51,121 bases of DNA from Phycisphaerae bacterium (GTDB lineage Bacteria; Planctomycetota; Phycisphaerae; Sedimentisphaerales; Anaerobacaceae), in NCBI GenBank assembly GCA_021736645.1, contig JAIPFM010000196.1, forward strand, positions 1 to 51,121, in the 5' to 3' direction. Position numbers and translations under genes: made by a program. Within the stretch, counting starts at the first letter, position 1. Every line of letters begins with the position of its first letter. The notes under the pieces were generated by a model. That model did not search any database. It was not told the DNA's origin and saw only the letters and a program-made list of their open reading frames with translations. This document shows, piece after piece, positions 17,423 to 26,050 of this stretch.

Positions 17423-17824
17423 ATGTTTGTACGCATCGAACCTTCGTCCTCAGTGCCGATTTACAGGCAGATCATTGACCAGATCCGGTACCAGGTGGCC
17501 ACAGGTGTGCTGCAGCCTGGAGACAGGGTGCCGAGTGTGCGTGCCCTGGCCGGCCAACTGGCCGTAAATCAGAACACGATTCTCAAGGTGTTTAACGAGC
17601 TGCGCAACGAGAAGATCCTGCGCGTGGAGCGGGGCAGCGGCACGGTCGTGGCTCAGTCGGGACAATCCATGACCCTGGCGGAACGCAAAAAGACGGTGGC
17701 GACCCTGCTCCGTGAGGGTGCCATACAGGCCATTCAACTCGACATCCCCAAGGAGCAGGCCGTGGATCTGCTGCAAATGGAATATGAAATCATTCTATCA
17801 GAAAAGAAGCGGAGTCAACCATGA
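17423..17824 (+). CDS. GntR-family regulator, YtrA subfamily
   Basis: 133 residues. The winged helix is clear: PIYRQIIDQIRYQVATGVL, PGDRVPSVRALAGQLAVNQN and TILKVFNELRNEKILRVERG. The short C-terminal tail, about 60 residues, and the position before an ABC exporter are typical of the YtrA subfamily, which represses its own ABC operon and responds to envelope or antibiotic stress. The stop overlaps the next start as ATGA. The palindrome over its promoter is the likely binding site. Confidence 0.9.
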   Translation: MFVRIEPSSSVPIYRQIIDQIRYQVATGVLQPGDRVPSVRALAGQLAVNQNTILKVFNELRNEKILRVERGSGTVVAQSGQSMTLAERKKTVATLLREGAIQAIQLDIPKEQAVDLLQMEYEIILSEKKRSQP

Positions 17825-18729
17825 TGAGTGAGAACGCCATTTCTATCAGGGACCTGTGTTTCTCATACGGTCGAAAACACGTGCTGGATCACGTCAGCTT
17901 GGAGGTCAGGCAGGGCAGTGTGTTTGGCTTTCTGGGGTGTAACGGGGCGGGCAAGACCACGACCATTCAGTTGCTTCTGGGCCTGCTCAAGGCTCGCTCA
18001 GGCCAGTGCCTGGTGGGGGGGCACAATCCACAGACCGATCCCATGACCGTGCGTCAGACCGTGGGCTACATGGCAGAAGACCAGACCATGTACGGCTGGA
18101 TGCGTGTGGAACAGATCATTCGCTGGAGTTCAACCCTTTATCCGACCTGGGAAGCTGACTATGTGCAGGATCTGATAAAACAGTTTGACCTGCCTGTCAA
18201 GGCCAGGGTCAAGACCCTGTCCAAGGGCCAGAATACACGTCTGGCCCTGCTTTTGGCCCTGGCGCACAAACCGGCCATTGTGATCCTGGACGATCCAACC
18301 CTCGGGCTTGATCCCATTGCACGCAAGGCCTTTCTGCGTCACGTGATCACACTGCTCCAGGCCGAAGGCGTGACCGTATTCTTTTCCAGTCACCTCCTGT
18401 ACGAAATCGAACCTGTGGCAGACACCATCGCCATCCTGGACAGAGGACGCATTGTCAAGACTGGACATACAGACCAGTTGCGCGAGAGTATCCGGCGTTT
18501 CATTGTCACGCCCAAGCCTGCGTCTGATCTTGGCAAGCTCGAGCACGTGCTGGACGTGACCCAACAGGACGGCCAGTGCCTGGTCACCTGTGAGGTGGTC
18601 ACCGATCAGACACGCCTGGCCATCAGGGCCATGGCTGATAGGGAAATCCAGGAATGCGCACTCAATCTGGACGAGATTTTTGAAGCCTATGTCATTGGCA
18701 ATCATGGCAGGGAGGTGGCGCCATGCTAA
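17821..18729 (+). CDS. ABC transporter ATP-binding protein (YtrB/BcrA type)
   Basis: 302 residues. Walker A GCNGAGKTT lies near 40-48 and the signature LSKGQ near 135. The Walker B region reads VILDDPTLGLDP, so the usual catalytic glutamate after the aspartate is an aspartate here. The H-loop segment FFSSHLLYEIE follows. It should power the membrane proteins encoded next. The gene is coupled to the regulator by ATGA and overlaps the next gene by seven bases. Confidence 0.9.
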   Translation: MMSENAISIRDLCFSYGRKHVLDHVSLEVRQGSVFGFLGCNGAGKTTTIQLLLGLLKARSGQCLVGGHNPQTDPMTVRQTVGYMAEDQTMYGWMRVEQIIRWSSTLYPTWEADYVQDLIKQFDLPVKARVKTLSKGQNTRLALLLALAHKPAIVILDDPTLGLDPIARKAFLRHVITLLQAEGVTVFFSSHLLYEIEPVADTIAILDRGRIVKTGHTDQLRESIRRFIVTPKPASDLGKLEHVLDVTQQDGQCLVTCEVVTDQTRLAIRAMADREIQECALNLDEIFEAYVIGNHGREVAPC

Positions 18730-19436
18730 AAGCCCTGTTTTGGAAAGAATGGCATGAACAACGGTGGCGCATGGCCCTGGCCTGTGTGTGGCTTTTGGGT
18801 GTCACGGCCATTGGGCTCAAGACAAGACTGGTACCGGACGGTGTGGTGCTTGGCATGATCGCATTTTCCATGGGATTTGTGCTGCCCGTGTTTGCCGGTA
18901 TGGGACTCTTTGCAGAGGAACGTCATGCAAAGACCCTGGTGTTCCTGCAGGTTCAGCCAGTATATCGTTGGCAGATACTCCTGACCAAGGTGGGCATGGG
19001 ATTGCTGGTCTTTGTTGTGCCCTACGCTGTGACCTTTGGTCTTGTCCTGATCACCGTGGGGGCTCGTGAACTGCCTCTGGGTTTTCTGGTGATTGGCTTT
19101 ATGGCTTTGGTCGGTTTCAGCGTGATCATGTACCTGTGGCAGATCCTGGCAGGGCTCGGTGCGAAACGCCCTGAGAGGTATGCGGCTCTGAGTGCTGCGG
19201 TGCTGGGCATGTGGATGATCCAGGGACTCCTGGTGGACGAGTTTGCCCGAGGCACGGCCTGGGAAACGTGGATCTGGACCGTCAATCCCTTTGCCCTGGC
19301 TGAGTTGCTGGACGCCTGGGAATATCGATCTGCCCGGGAAGTCTGGACCGTGACGGCAGTCCAGGGCGTGATCGCAGCCGGCCTTGTCTGGGCCGTGTGG
19401 TTTCGTTTTGAGAGATTGAGGGAGCGTGCATCATGA
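18723..19436 (+). CDS. ABC-2 type permease subunit
   Basis: 237 residues starting MLKALFWKEWHEQRW, the amphipathic LxWKEW opening common in ABC-2 permeases. About six hydrophobic helices follow, including FSMGFVLPVFAGMGLFAEE, GLLVFVVPYAVTFGLV and GFLVIGFMALVGFSVIMYL. It probably pairs with the larger membrane protein encoded next and with the ATPase. Overlaps on both sides show that it belongs to the same operon. The substrate is unknown. Confidence 0.8.
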   Translation: MLKALFWKEWHEQRWRMALACVWLLGVTAIGLKTRLVPDGVVLGMIAFSMGFVLPVFAGMGLFAEERHAKTLVFLQVQPVYRWQILLTKVGMGLLVFVVPYAVTFGLVLITVGARELPLGFLVIGFMALVGFSVIMYLWQILAGLGAKRPERYAALSAAVLGMWMIQGLLVDEFARGTAWETWIWTVNPFALAELLDAWEYRSAREVWTVTAVQGVIAAGLVWAVWFRFERLRERAS

Positions 19437-21244
19437 CATCATTAAAGACCTATCTCTGGAAAGAGTGGATGCAGAACCAGGGGGCGGCCTTCAGTGCGTT
19501 GGCCGCGGTTTCAGCCGTTTCAGTGGTGTCGCTGCTGGTGGATGCGACGGATGCTGGCGAAGGCCTGCTGCTTTTGGGCGGCCCGATCCTGGCCGTGATC
19601 CTGGGTGTGCATGCCCTGGCCCTTGAACAGGGGGCTGTTGGGGGCTTCTGGCAGTCACGTCCCATCCACACGGTACCCTGGGTCGTGAGTAAGTACATCA
19701 TGGGGCTTTTGATCCTGGCCATGGTCTGTGGCGCGGTGGTCTTGATCCAGGTGATCCTGGTTTATATGGCCGGGATGCCTCAACGGGTGTTGACGCAGAT
19801 GATCCGTCTGATCTTCGCGTACGGTTGGATTGTGCTGGCCATGTACAGTACCGCGTTTGTGTTGGGGCAGTGGATTCGAGGTATCGTGCACGCCCTGATC
19901 CTGTCCATGGGGGCCGTGGCCATGATTCTGCTGGTGCCGGTGATTGTCCCATGGCTCAATACCTGGAGTCTGATCATGATGAGGCAGGTCAGGCCGAATG
20001 TCCTGCACACGCCGGGCTACGCAGTGTTTGTAGCAGGCATTGTCACATTCAATGCCGCTATGGTGTGTGTCTGCTATGGGCTCGCAAAGAGACGCATCCG
20101 GATCGACGTGGATCAACGGACCATTGCCTGGTCTACAGTGATCCTGTTGCTGGTGCTGGGCACCGCAGCCCTGTTTCCCATTGGCCACAATCTGTCCCCG
20201 GAACAGATTGTGGCTCTGCCTGTCGCCCGGCAGGGCAATGTGGATGCCATGGCCATGCACGAAAATCGAGTGCTCGTCTTGTTGAATGACGGGCTGGATC
20301 GTGCCACGTCCAGAGGTCGAAGATTTGGCGTGATGGAGATGGAGGTCAATGCCGGTGAGGCCCCCGGCCGTGACCAGGGCGTATCCCTGGGCGAGCCCAT
20401 CTGGTTCCTGGATACTCGAGATGAACCGTTTTATGTCAATATTTATGGCTTTCTGTGGTCAAAAAAGACACCTTCAGTGGCCTACTTCCTGATGAGCCAA
20501 TACCAGAGAAAGGACGGCAAGCCAGTCAGTCAATCCTGCAGGTTGCTCACACTGAACCTTGAGAAGACAATGGATCCGGTGGTCCAGGATCAGAATTTGA
20601 CCTCACTGTTGCCAGGCGAACGCCTGTTCCTGTCAGCCAGTCTGGATATGGAGCGCCTCTATATTTATCAGACTGTGAAAGAGGATCGATTGCTGATCTT
20701 TTCTCTAGAAGACCCTGAAAGGCCTGAGTTGGCCAGCGATGAAATCGTTTCCCCACTGGGATTTAGCGGTCCGAGACCTGGCAGAAACCATCTTACCGAA
20801 TACCAGATAAGGACTATACCGAAGTCTCAACAGAACCTTCGCATCACACACGATCTCACGCGAAGGCAGAGTTGGCCCTGGGCCCCGATGCAAGACGACC
20901 ACATTCTTGGTGTCACGGAGGATTGGATACTCACACTCTTTGAAGAGGATAGATTTGACACAGATCGTATTGTTCTGAAGTCGATAGCACAGCGACCCAG
21001 AAATGCCGTACAAAAGCTGCTCACATTGGGGTACACCGGTGTCATTGACAGCCTGGAAAACTGGGCCATCTGCGGAGACGGCCTGGGTGCGACTGTCTAC
21101 CGAATCAGCGAAGGCAATGAGATTCGGCGTGTGGGACATTATGCCGCAGGCAAAGGGTTTCGTGCCATGGTCATCCTGCCGGACAAACGTGTGATCCTGG
21201 GCAATGACAAACTCCACATCCTGAGATTACCGAAAGATGACTGA
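19433..21244 (+). CDS. ABC-2 type permease with a large C-terminal domain
   Basis: 603 residues, starting with LKTYLWKEWMQNQGAAF, the same amphipathic opening as its neighbour. Helices fill roughly residues 15-250. The remaining 340 residues are hydrophilic and rich in short beta-like repeats (ENRVLVLLNDGLDRA, ERLYIYQTVKEDRLLIF, NWAICGDGLGATVYRI), which suggests a propeller-like domain outside the membrane. Such long tails are unusual for YtrC/D-type permeases. The start overlaps the upstream stop as ATGA. It probably forms a heterodimer with the smaller permease. Confidence 0.75.
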   Translation: MTSLKTYLWKEWMQNQGAAFSALAAVSAVSVVSLLVDATDAGEGLLLLGGPILAVILGVHALALEQGAVGGFWQSRPIHTVPWVVSKYIMGLLILAMVCGAVVLIQVILVYMAGMPQRVLTQMIRLIFAYGWIVLAMYSTAFVLGQWIRGIVHALILSMGAVAMILLVPVIVPWLNTWSLIMMRQVRPNVLHTPGYAVFVAGIVTFNAAMVCVCYGLAKRRIRIDVDQRTIAWSTVILLLVLGTAALFPIGHNLSPEQIVALPVARQGNVDAMAMHENRVLVLLNDGLDRATSRGRRFGVMEMEVNAGEAPGRDQGVSLGEPIWFLDTRDEPFYVNIYGFLWSKKTPSVAYFLMSQYQRKDGKPVSQSCRLLTLNLEKTMDPVVQDQNLTSLLPGERLFLSASLDMERLYIYQTVKEDRLLIFSLEDPERPELASDEIVSPLGFSGPRPGRNHLTEYQIRTIPKSQQNLRITHDLTRRQSWPWAPMQDDHILGVTEDWILTLFEEDRFDTDRIVLKSIAQRPRNAVQKLLTLGYTGVIDSLENWAICGDGLGATVYRISEGNEIRRVGHYAAGKGFRAMVILPDKRVILGNDKLHILRLPKDD

Positions 21245-21279
21245 GTGAGCCACGTCGCGATCCCTCCAGAGCCCATGGC

Positions 21280-21558
21280 TCAGAGTCCAGGGTCCACATT
21301 GACGGCCTGGGCAATGGCAGCCACGCTGCAAAGGCTCTCCCCCCGAAACGTGCGATGGAGACGCTGGGCCTGTGCGGCGAGACGGCGCGCGGTCTGATAG
21401 TGTCCCTGTCCCAGGGCCTGACGGGCCTGGCAGCGCAGATAAAAGGCACGCCCCATGGCCGTCATCAGCGGCGTGAGGTCTGCGCCGCAGTCAGGGCAGG
21501 TCGTCTTGCCTTGAAAGGGCGATTGACAGGCTGGACATCGACAAGTTGTTTCACTCAT
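21280..21558 (-). CDS. Small zinc-ribbon protein with helical tail
   Basis: 92 residues. Two CPxC pairs (C8-C11 and C21-C24) form an N-terminal zinc ribbon. They are followed by helices with alternating small residues (RAFYLRCQARQALGQGHYQT, ARRLAAQAQRLHR) that look like one to two TPR-type units. It is encoded 21 bases after the GrpE-like gene on the same strand, so the two are probably functionally linked. No function is established from the sequence. Confidence 0.7.
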   Translation of the reverse strand: MSETTCRCPACQSPFQGKTTCPDCGADLTPLMTAMGRAFYLRCQARQALGQGHYQTARRLAAQAQRLHRTFRGESLCSVAAIAQAVNVDPGL

Positions 21559-21579
21559 TTTTCAGGTCTCAACAGGATG

Positions 21580-22479
21580 TTATGAGGTCATTGGTGCATG
21601 GACCACGCACACCTCAGCAGGACGACAGAGGGTTCCATTCCAGGCATACCCCGCGCGCAGGACCTTGAGGACTGTGCCTTCGGCCAGTTCGCCGTGGGGG
21701 ACTTGATCCACCACCTTCATGGTCGCGGTGTTCAAGGGCTGTCCCACGGCCTCGATGAGTTCCACATGCCACTGGGTCAAGGCATGATCGATCCCAGTGA
21801 GGGCCAGCTGGTTGGCCTTGATCAGGGCCTCAAGACCCGCATATCCGGGGGTAGTGTCCAGGGAGGGTGGGGTCTTGGATGACATCTGCCACCAGCGTTT
21901 CCTGGGCGCAGGTTCCTCTGCCGCCCGGGTCATGACGTCCAACTGGGCCTGAGCCTCTGTCAGACCTTCACGCAAACGATCCCGCATGCCCATCACTGCA
22001 CCGAGAACTCCCTGCAAGACCTGCCGACGCGCCTCAATATAATGCCTTTGCTCCTGTTGTTTGCGATCCTCAGCCTGTGTCTTGCGATCCTCGGCCAGAC
22101 TATCCAGCATGGCAGAGACCGTTGCAGCCAGGGTCTGCATGGCCGGCAGGTCCTGATGGAGTTGGTCCAGGGCCACGCCCTGAGACCTGGCGGTTTCTGT
22201 CAATCCGACCAGAGCTGCACACACGGACTGCAAGTCCTCATCGCCTGTGACCTCTGGTGAATCGGGCGCTTCTGCATCGAGTTGCGCCAGGATGTCCATG
22301 GCCAGGCCCTGAGGTACGGCCTCTGGATTGAGGGCCTCATCCAGCCAGACCTCAAAACGACGCTGCAGACGGTCGCGCAGTGTGGCACGCTGCGTCTCCA
22401 GTGATAGGGATCTGGCTTCCTGTGCCAGGGATAACGGCTGAACTGGTGTTGTCATGATGCCTGGTTCCTTTTCATGCAT
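21580..22479 (-). CDS. Coiled-coil protein with a GrpE-like C-terminus
   Basis: 299 residues. The first 190 are helical and charged, with a likely coiled coil around SLAEDRKTQAEDRKQQEQRH. The last 60 residues (GQPLNTATMKVVDQVPHGEL then AEGTVLKVLRAGYAWNGTL and CRPAEVCVV) fit the beta-wing of GrpE, where the pattern is G-x-x-x-dP-x-x-HEAV, EGTV, GY, RPAxVxV. GrpE releases ADP from DnaK/Hsp70. No Hsp70 gene is in the window. It is probably a noncanonical exchange factor or a protein built on this fold. The start at 22479 has GGAGG eight bases upstream; an ATG at 22455 is also possible. Confidence 0.6.
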   Translation of the reverse strand: MHEKEPGIMTTPVQPLSLAQEARSLSLETQRATLRDRLQRRFEVWLDEALNPEAVPQGLAMDILAQLDAEAPDSPEVTGDEDLQSVCAALVGLTETARSQGVALDQLHQDLPAMQTLAATVSAMLDSLAEDRKTQAEDRKQQEQRHYIEARRQVLQGVLGAVMGMRDRLREGLTEAQAQLDVMTRAAEEPAPRKRWWQMSSKTPPSLDTTPGYAGLEALIKANQLALTGIDHALTQWHVELIEAVGQPLNTATMKVVDQVPHGELAEGTVLKVLRAGYAWNGTLCRPAEVCVVHAPMTS

Positions 22480-22589
22480 ACTGAGGACCTCCTCACTGGT
22501 CCTGAACGCTGCGTTCAATGGGCGAGCCATCCAAATTCCAAAGCGCATCGCATTCTAAATCATGCAGGCCGCAAGGTCAAGGCAAAGCC

Positions 22590-22871
22590 CTAATTTAAGG
22601 CCCCCAGGCCCCGGGAATGGCGAATGCGTCGTACCATCAGGCGAAAGACTGTCTCTAATTGTGTCTGCACGTCAGCAGATTCTATGATGCCATAAGCGCG
22701 GGCAATGGCTTCACAGGTAGAGAGTTGAGTGGGATCCGAGGTGTTTCGTATGGTCCACTCACCTGGTGTACCTTCAGGGAGTCTGACGGTTTCAGCATGG
22801 GGGAGCCCAAGTGCGCGGTGTCTCATATGGGCGACCTGTCGCCATGTGCCGTCAGGCACAAGGAGAGACAC
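22590..22871 (-). pseudogene. Truncated DTW-domain gene (tRNA-uridine aminocarboxypropyltransferase-like)
   Basis: About 93 residues from a GTG start. VSLLVPDGTWRQVAHM carries the DGTWRQA-type motif, followed by LPHAETVRLPEG and PTQLSTCEAIARAYGI, which fit the C-terminal half of DTW proteins (TapT/YfiP family, which modify tRNA uridine to acp3U). The N-terminal half, with its zinc-binding cysteines and SAM site, is absent. The frame is blocked by a TGA at 22920-22922, and no matching N-terminal sequence occurs in any frame up to 23280. It is therefore probably a decayed gene. Confidence 0.65.
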
Positions 22872-22956
22872 GGGGCGAACCTCCTGGGCAAGAAAAGGGT
22901 TCCTGTAAATACTCAGTTTTCAGGTTGTATCCCAACACACTCCGAGAAAACGATAA

Positions 22957-22984
22957 TTGACAATCCGGCTGTGTCCCTTATGAT
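22957..22984 (+). promoter_or_regulatory. Strong sigma-70-type promoter
   Basis: TTGACA at 22957-22962 and TATGAT at 22979-22984 are separated by 16 bases. Transcription would start near 22991 and produce a leader of about 290 bases before the Gfo/Idh gene. A well-placed small ORF lies within that leader. Confidence 0.7.
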
Positions 22985-23018
22985 GTGTCATATCGCATAG
23001 TCTTAGGGAATTGAGCCC

Positions 23019-23165
23019 ATGGTAGCAAAGAGACCTATTGTTTTGTGTGCAGTGATCAGTCTGTCGGGCGCATGGTGTGGGTCCCGGAAACCGGTGTATC
23101 GATTCCAATGGCACGTGGACGCCCCTTGTCCATGCGCCGCAAATGACCCCGCAAGCAAGGGATAG
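23019..23165 (+). CDS. Small ORF, 48 residues, possibly exported
   Basis: It starts with ATG, has AGGGAA eight bases upstream, and follows a strong promoter by about 28 bases. The N-terminus MVAKRPIVLCAVISLSGAWC is hydrophobic with a lysine-arginine start, like a signal peptide. The rest (GSRKPVYRFQWHVDAPCPCA and a short tail) contains a CPC motif. It resembles no family I recognise and could be chance. It lies 113 bases upstream of the Gfo/Idh gene and probably shares its transcript; it could be a leader peptide or a tiny secreted protein. Confidence 0.4.
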   Translation: MVAKRPIVLCAVISLSGAWCGSRKPVYRFQWHVDAPCPCAANDPASKG

Positions 23166-23278
23166 ACAATGAAACATGAGCAGGGCAACAACTTCAAGCA
23201 GCATCCGGCCGGCGGCATCCGCAGGGCCATAACCCAAAACACGAAACCCCAACACTAGAACCCGGAGGATTTTATACC

Positions 23279-24664
23279 ATGAAACGACGAGAATTCTTGA
23301 CACGATCCACAGCCGTGGCAGCCGGAATTGTAGGATTTCCCATGATTGTCCCTTCACATGTCCTCGGTCAAAATGCGCCCAGCAACAAGATCAATATCGG
23401 CCAGATTGGCTGCGGACGTATTGCCCGGACGCATGACATGATCAGCACCCTGCCGTATGATGTGGCAAGGTTTATCGCCGTCAGCGATCTGGACAGCAAC
23501 CGCATGAAGGACGGAAAAAAACTGGTTGAAGACTATTATGCCAGGAAGGGCGGCAATGGAGCGGGTGTCGGTGTCACCATGTATGGGGATTACAAGGATA
23601 TGCTGCAGAATCCGGACATCGATGCCGTGATCATCAGTACCCCGGATCACTGGCACTCACAGCCCGCCATTGAAGCGGCCCTGGCAGGCAAGGACATCTA
23701 CCTGCAGAAACCTACCTCGTTGACTGTCACTGAGGGGCGTCTGTTGAGCAATATCGTCCACAGGCAGGGCGTGATTCTTCAGGTGGGGACGCAGCAGCGG
23801 TCATCCAAGCAGTTCAGAATTGCCGCGGAACTGGTGCGCAACGGGCGCATCGGAAAGCTGCACACCGTCAAGGTCGGCCTGCCCGGCGACCCCCCGGGCG
23901 GTGATGCCACGCCCATGCCGGTGCCCGCAAACCTGAATTACGACATGTGGCTGGGCTCCACCCCCCAGGTTCCTTACACAGAAATGAGAGTCCATCCACA
24001 AAAGGGGTATGGCCGACCGGGCTGGCTCCGCTGCGAGCAGTTTGGCGCGGGCATGATCACCGGCTGGGGACAGCATCACTTTGATTCTGCAGCCTGGGGT
24101 ATGGACACCGAATTCACAGGCCCCATTTCCGTGGAAGCCCAGGCCGAATTTCCCAAGTCCGGCCTGTGGGACGTACACGGCGACTTCAAGGTCAAGGCTG
24201 TGTATGAAAATGACTTGACCATGCATGTCAGCGGCGACTATCCCAACGGTATCCGGTATGAGGGCACGGACGGCTGGATCTTCGTGTCACGCGGCAACTA
24301 TGTGGCCACGGCCAGTGACCCGGTCTCCCAGGCCAACAGTGCCAAGGCCCTGGATGCCAGCGATCCCAAGATCCTGAGCTCCACCATCGGACCCAATGAA
24401 ATCCATCTGTACGTGAGTAATGAGCAGCACGGCAACTGGCTGGATTGTATTCAATCCCGCAAGCAACCCATCTCGCCCGTGGAGATTGGTCACCGCGCCT
24501 GCACCGTCTGCCTGATCAGTCACATTGCCATGAAACTACCAAGAAAACTCCGCTGGAATCCCAATACCGAACGGTTCATTGACGACGACCAGGCCAACAG
24601 TATGCTGTCCAGGCCTCAGCGTTATCCTTATGGCACCAATTATGCAAAGGGGTTGAACCTATGA
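23279..24664 (+). CDS. Gfo/Idh/MocA-family oxidoreductase, Tat-exported
   Basis: 461 residues. The Tat motif KRREFLTRSTA begins the protein, followed by a hydrophobic segment and a SHVLG-Q cleavage region. The Rossmann motif GQIGCGRIARTHD follows. The family's EKP motif reads LQKPTSLTV, with glutamine for glutamate, which is common in exported planctomycete members. TGWGQHHFDSAAWGMD is the family's GxHxxD-like active-site segment. Members oxidise or epimerise sugars or sugar acids with NAD(P). GGAGG precedes the start. The stop overlaps the next start as ATGA, so both proteins are made together. Confidence 0.85.
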   Translation: MKRREFLTRSTAVAAGIVGFPMIVPSHVLGQNAPSNKINIGQIGCGRIARTHDMISTLPYDVARFIAVSDLDSNRMKDGKKLVEDYYARKGGNGAGVGVTMYGDYKDMLQNPDIDAVIISTPDHWHSQPAIEAALAGKDIYLQKPTSLTVTEGRLLSNIVHRQGVILQVGTQQRSSKQFRIAAELVRNGRIGKLHTVKVGLPGDPPGGDATPMPVPANLNYDMWLGSTPQVPYTEMRVHPQKGYGRPGWLRCEQFGAGMITGWGQHHFDSAAWGMDTEFTGPISVEAQAEFPKSGLWDVHGDFKVKAVYENDLTMHVSGDYPNGIRYEGTDGWIFVSRGNYVATASDPVSQANSAKALDASDPKILSSTIGPNEIHLYVSNEQHGNWLDCIQSRKQPISPVEIGHRACTVCLISHIAMKLPRKLRWNPNTERFIDDDQANSMLSRPQRYPYGTNYAKGLNL

Positions 24665-26043
24665 TGCTGCCTTGGCGATTTATCCTGTCGTGTGTTTTAA
24701 TGGGGACGCTCTGTACCGGGTGTCGCAATCAGGAGGAGGCTTCTCCCATGTCTGACGAGCCAATCACGCTCATGACGCTGGACCCCGGGCACTTCCATGC
24801 AGGCCTGGTGCAAAAGTCGATGTATGAGGGCGTGTCACCGACTGTGTACGTGTATGCCCCTGTGGGGCCGGATGTCGAGGATCACCTGAAGCGCATCCAG
24901 GGCTTCAATGACCGTGACACTGATCCCACCCATTGGGCTGAAAAGGTCTACACAGGGCCCGACTATCTGGAAAAGATGCTCGCGGAGAAACCCGGGAATG
25001 TCGTGGTGGTTTCCGGCAACAATGCGAAAAAGACGGACTATATCATGGAGTCCGTGTTTCATGGACTCAATGTCCTGGCAGACAAGCCCATGGTTATTTT
25101 CCCGGACAAGTTTGCCATGCTGGTAGCCGCCTTTGACACGGCCCGGGAGAACAACGTGCTTCTGTATGACGTGATGACCGAGCGGTTCGAGATCACTTCA
25201 CTCCTTCAAAAGGCCCTGTCGCAGATTCCGGAGGTGTTTGGACAAATGGAACCGGGCACCGCAGACAATCCCGGGATCACCAAGGAGAGTGTGCATCACT
25301 TCTCAAAACTGGTGGCAGGTCAGCCGCTCACACGTCCGGCCTGGTTTTTTGACCCTGACCAGCGAGGCGAAGCCTTGACGGACGTGTCCACGCACCTGGT
25401 GGACCTGATTCAATGGGCGTGTTTTCCAGGGCAGATCATTGATTATCAGACAGACATCAAGATGGTGTCTGCGCGTCGCTGGACCACGGATCTATCCCTG
25501 GCCCAGTTCAGCCATGTCACGGGCTTGGAAGCCTATCCCCCTGAGTTCCAGTCCGCCGTGGCCGATGGCCAACTCAAGGTGTTTTCCAATGGAGAGATGA
25601 TCTACACGCTCAAGGGCATCACGGCAAAAGTGTCTGTGGCCTGGCACTATGAAGCGCCTGCAGGCACGGGCGATACCCATCATTCACTGATGCGAGGCAC
25701 CAAAAGCGACCTGGTCATTCGTCAGGGTGGGCCCGGTCTGGAACAGCCCACACTGTTCATAGAGAGTCATGACGCAACCATGGAACCTGAGGTCAAAAAG
25801 GCGGTCCTGGAAACCCTACAGGCAGACTACCCCGGCATAGGACTGAAGCCCGCAGGGGACAGTCAATGGATGGTCACGATACCAGACAAATATCGCGTGG
25901 GTCATGAAGCGCATTTCGGTCAGGTCATGCAGAAGTACCTCGAGTTTTTACGGAACAAGTCCATGCCGGACTGGGAAGTACCCAACATGATCGCCAAATA
26001 CTATACCACCACGCAGGCGCTCAAACTGGCCAAGCCAAATTAA
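24661..26043 (+). CDS. Lipoprotein Gfo/Idh-type oxidoreductase
   Basis: 460 residues. The leader ends LMGTLCTGC, a lipobox. The body resembles the planctomycete group with a putative oxidoreductase C-terminal domain: TLDPGHFHAGLVQKSM, VVVVSGNNAKKTDYI, GLNVLADKPMVIFPDKF (the EKP-like position reads DKP) and DVSTHLVDLIQW. It probably works in the periplasm on sugar-type substrates, together with the Tat-exported partner. A long second half (from about 300) has SLMRGTKSDLVIRQG and an EVKKAVLETLQADYPG helix. Coupled start as noted for its neighbour. Confidence 0.8.
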   Translation: MMLPWRFILSCVLMGTLCTGCRNQEEASPMSDEPITLMTLDPGHFHAGLVQKSMYEGVSPTVYVYAPVGPDVEDHLKRIQGFNDRDTDPTHWAEKVYTGPDYLEKMLAEKPGNVVVVSGNNAKKTDYIMESVFHGLNVLADKPMVIFPDKFAMLVAAFDTARENNVLLYDVMTERFEITSLLQKALSQIPEVFGQMEPGTADNPGITKESVHHFSKLVAGQPLTRPAWFFDPDQRGEALTDVSTHLVDLIQWACFPGQIIDYQTDIKMVSARRWTTDLSLAQFSHVTGLEAYPPEFQSAVADGQLKVFSNGEMIYTLKGITAKVSVAWHYEAPAGTGDTHHSLMRGTKSDLVIRQGGPGLEQPTLFIESHDATMEPEVKKAVLETLQADYPGIGLKPAGDSQWMVTIPDKYRVGHEAHFGQVMQKYLEFLRNKSMPDWEVPNMIAKYYTTTQALKLAKPN

Positions 26044-26050
26044 GGGCACC

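Noticed and set aside
23169..23258. 29-codon ORF between the small ORF and the Gfo/Idh gene
   Set aside because: Very short, without a convincing motif or conserved pattern; treated as chance.
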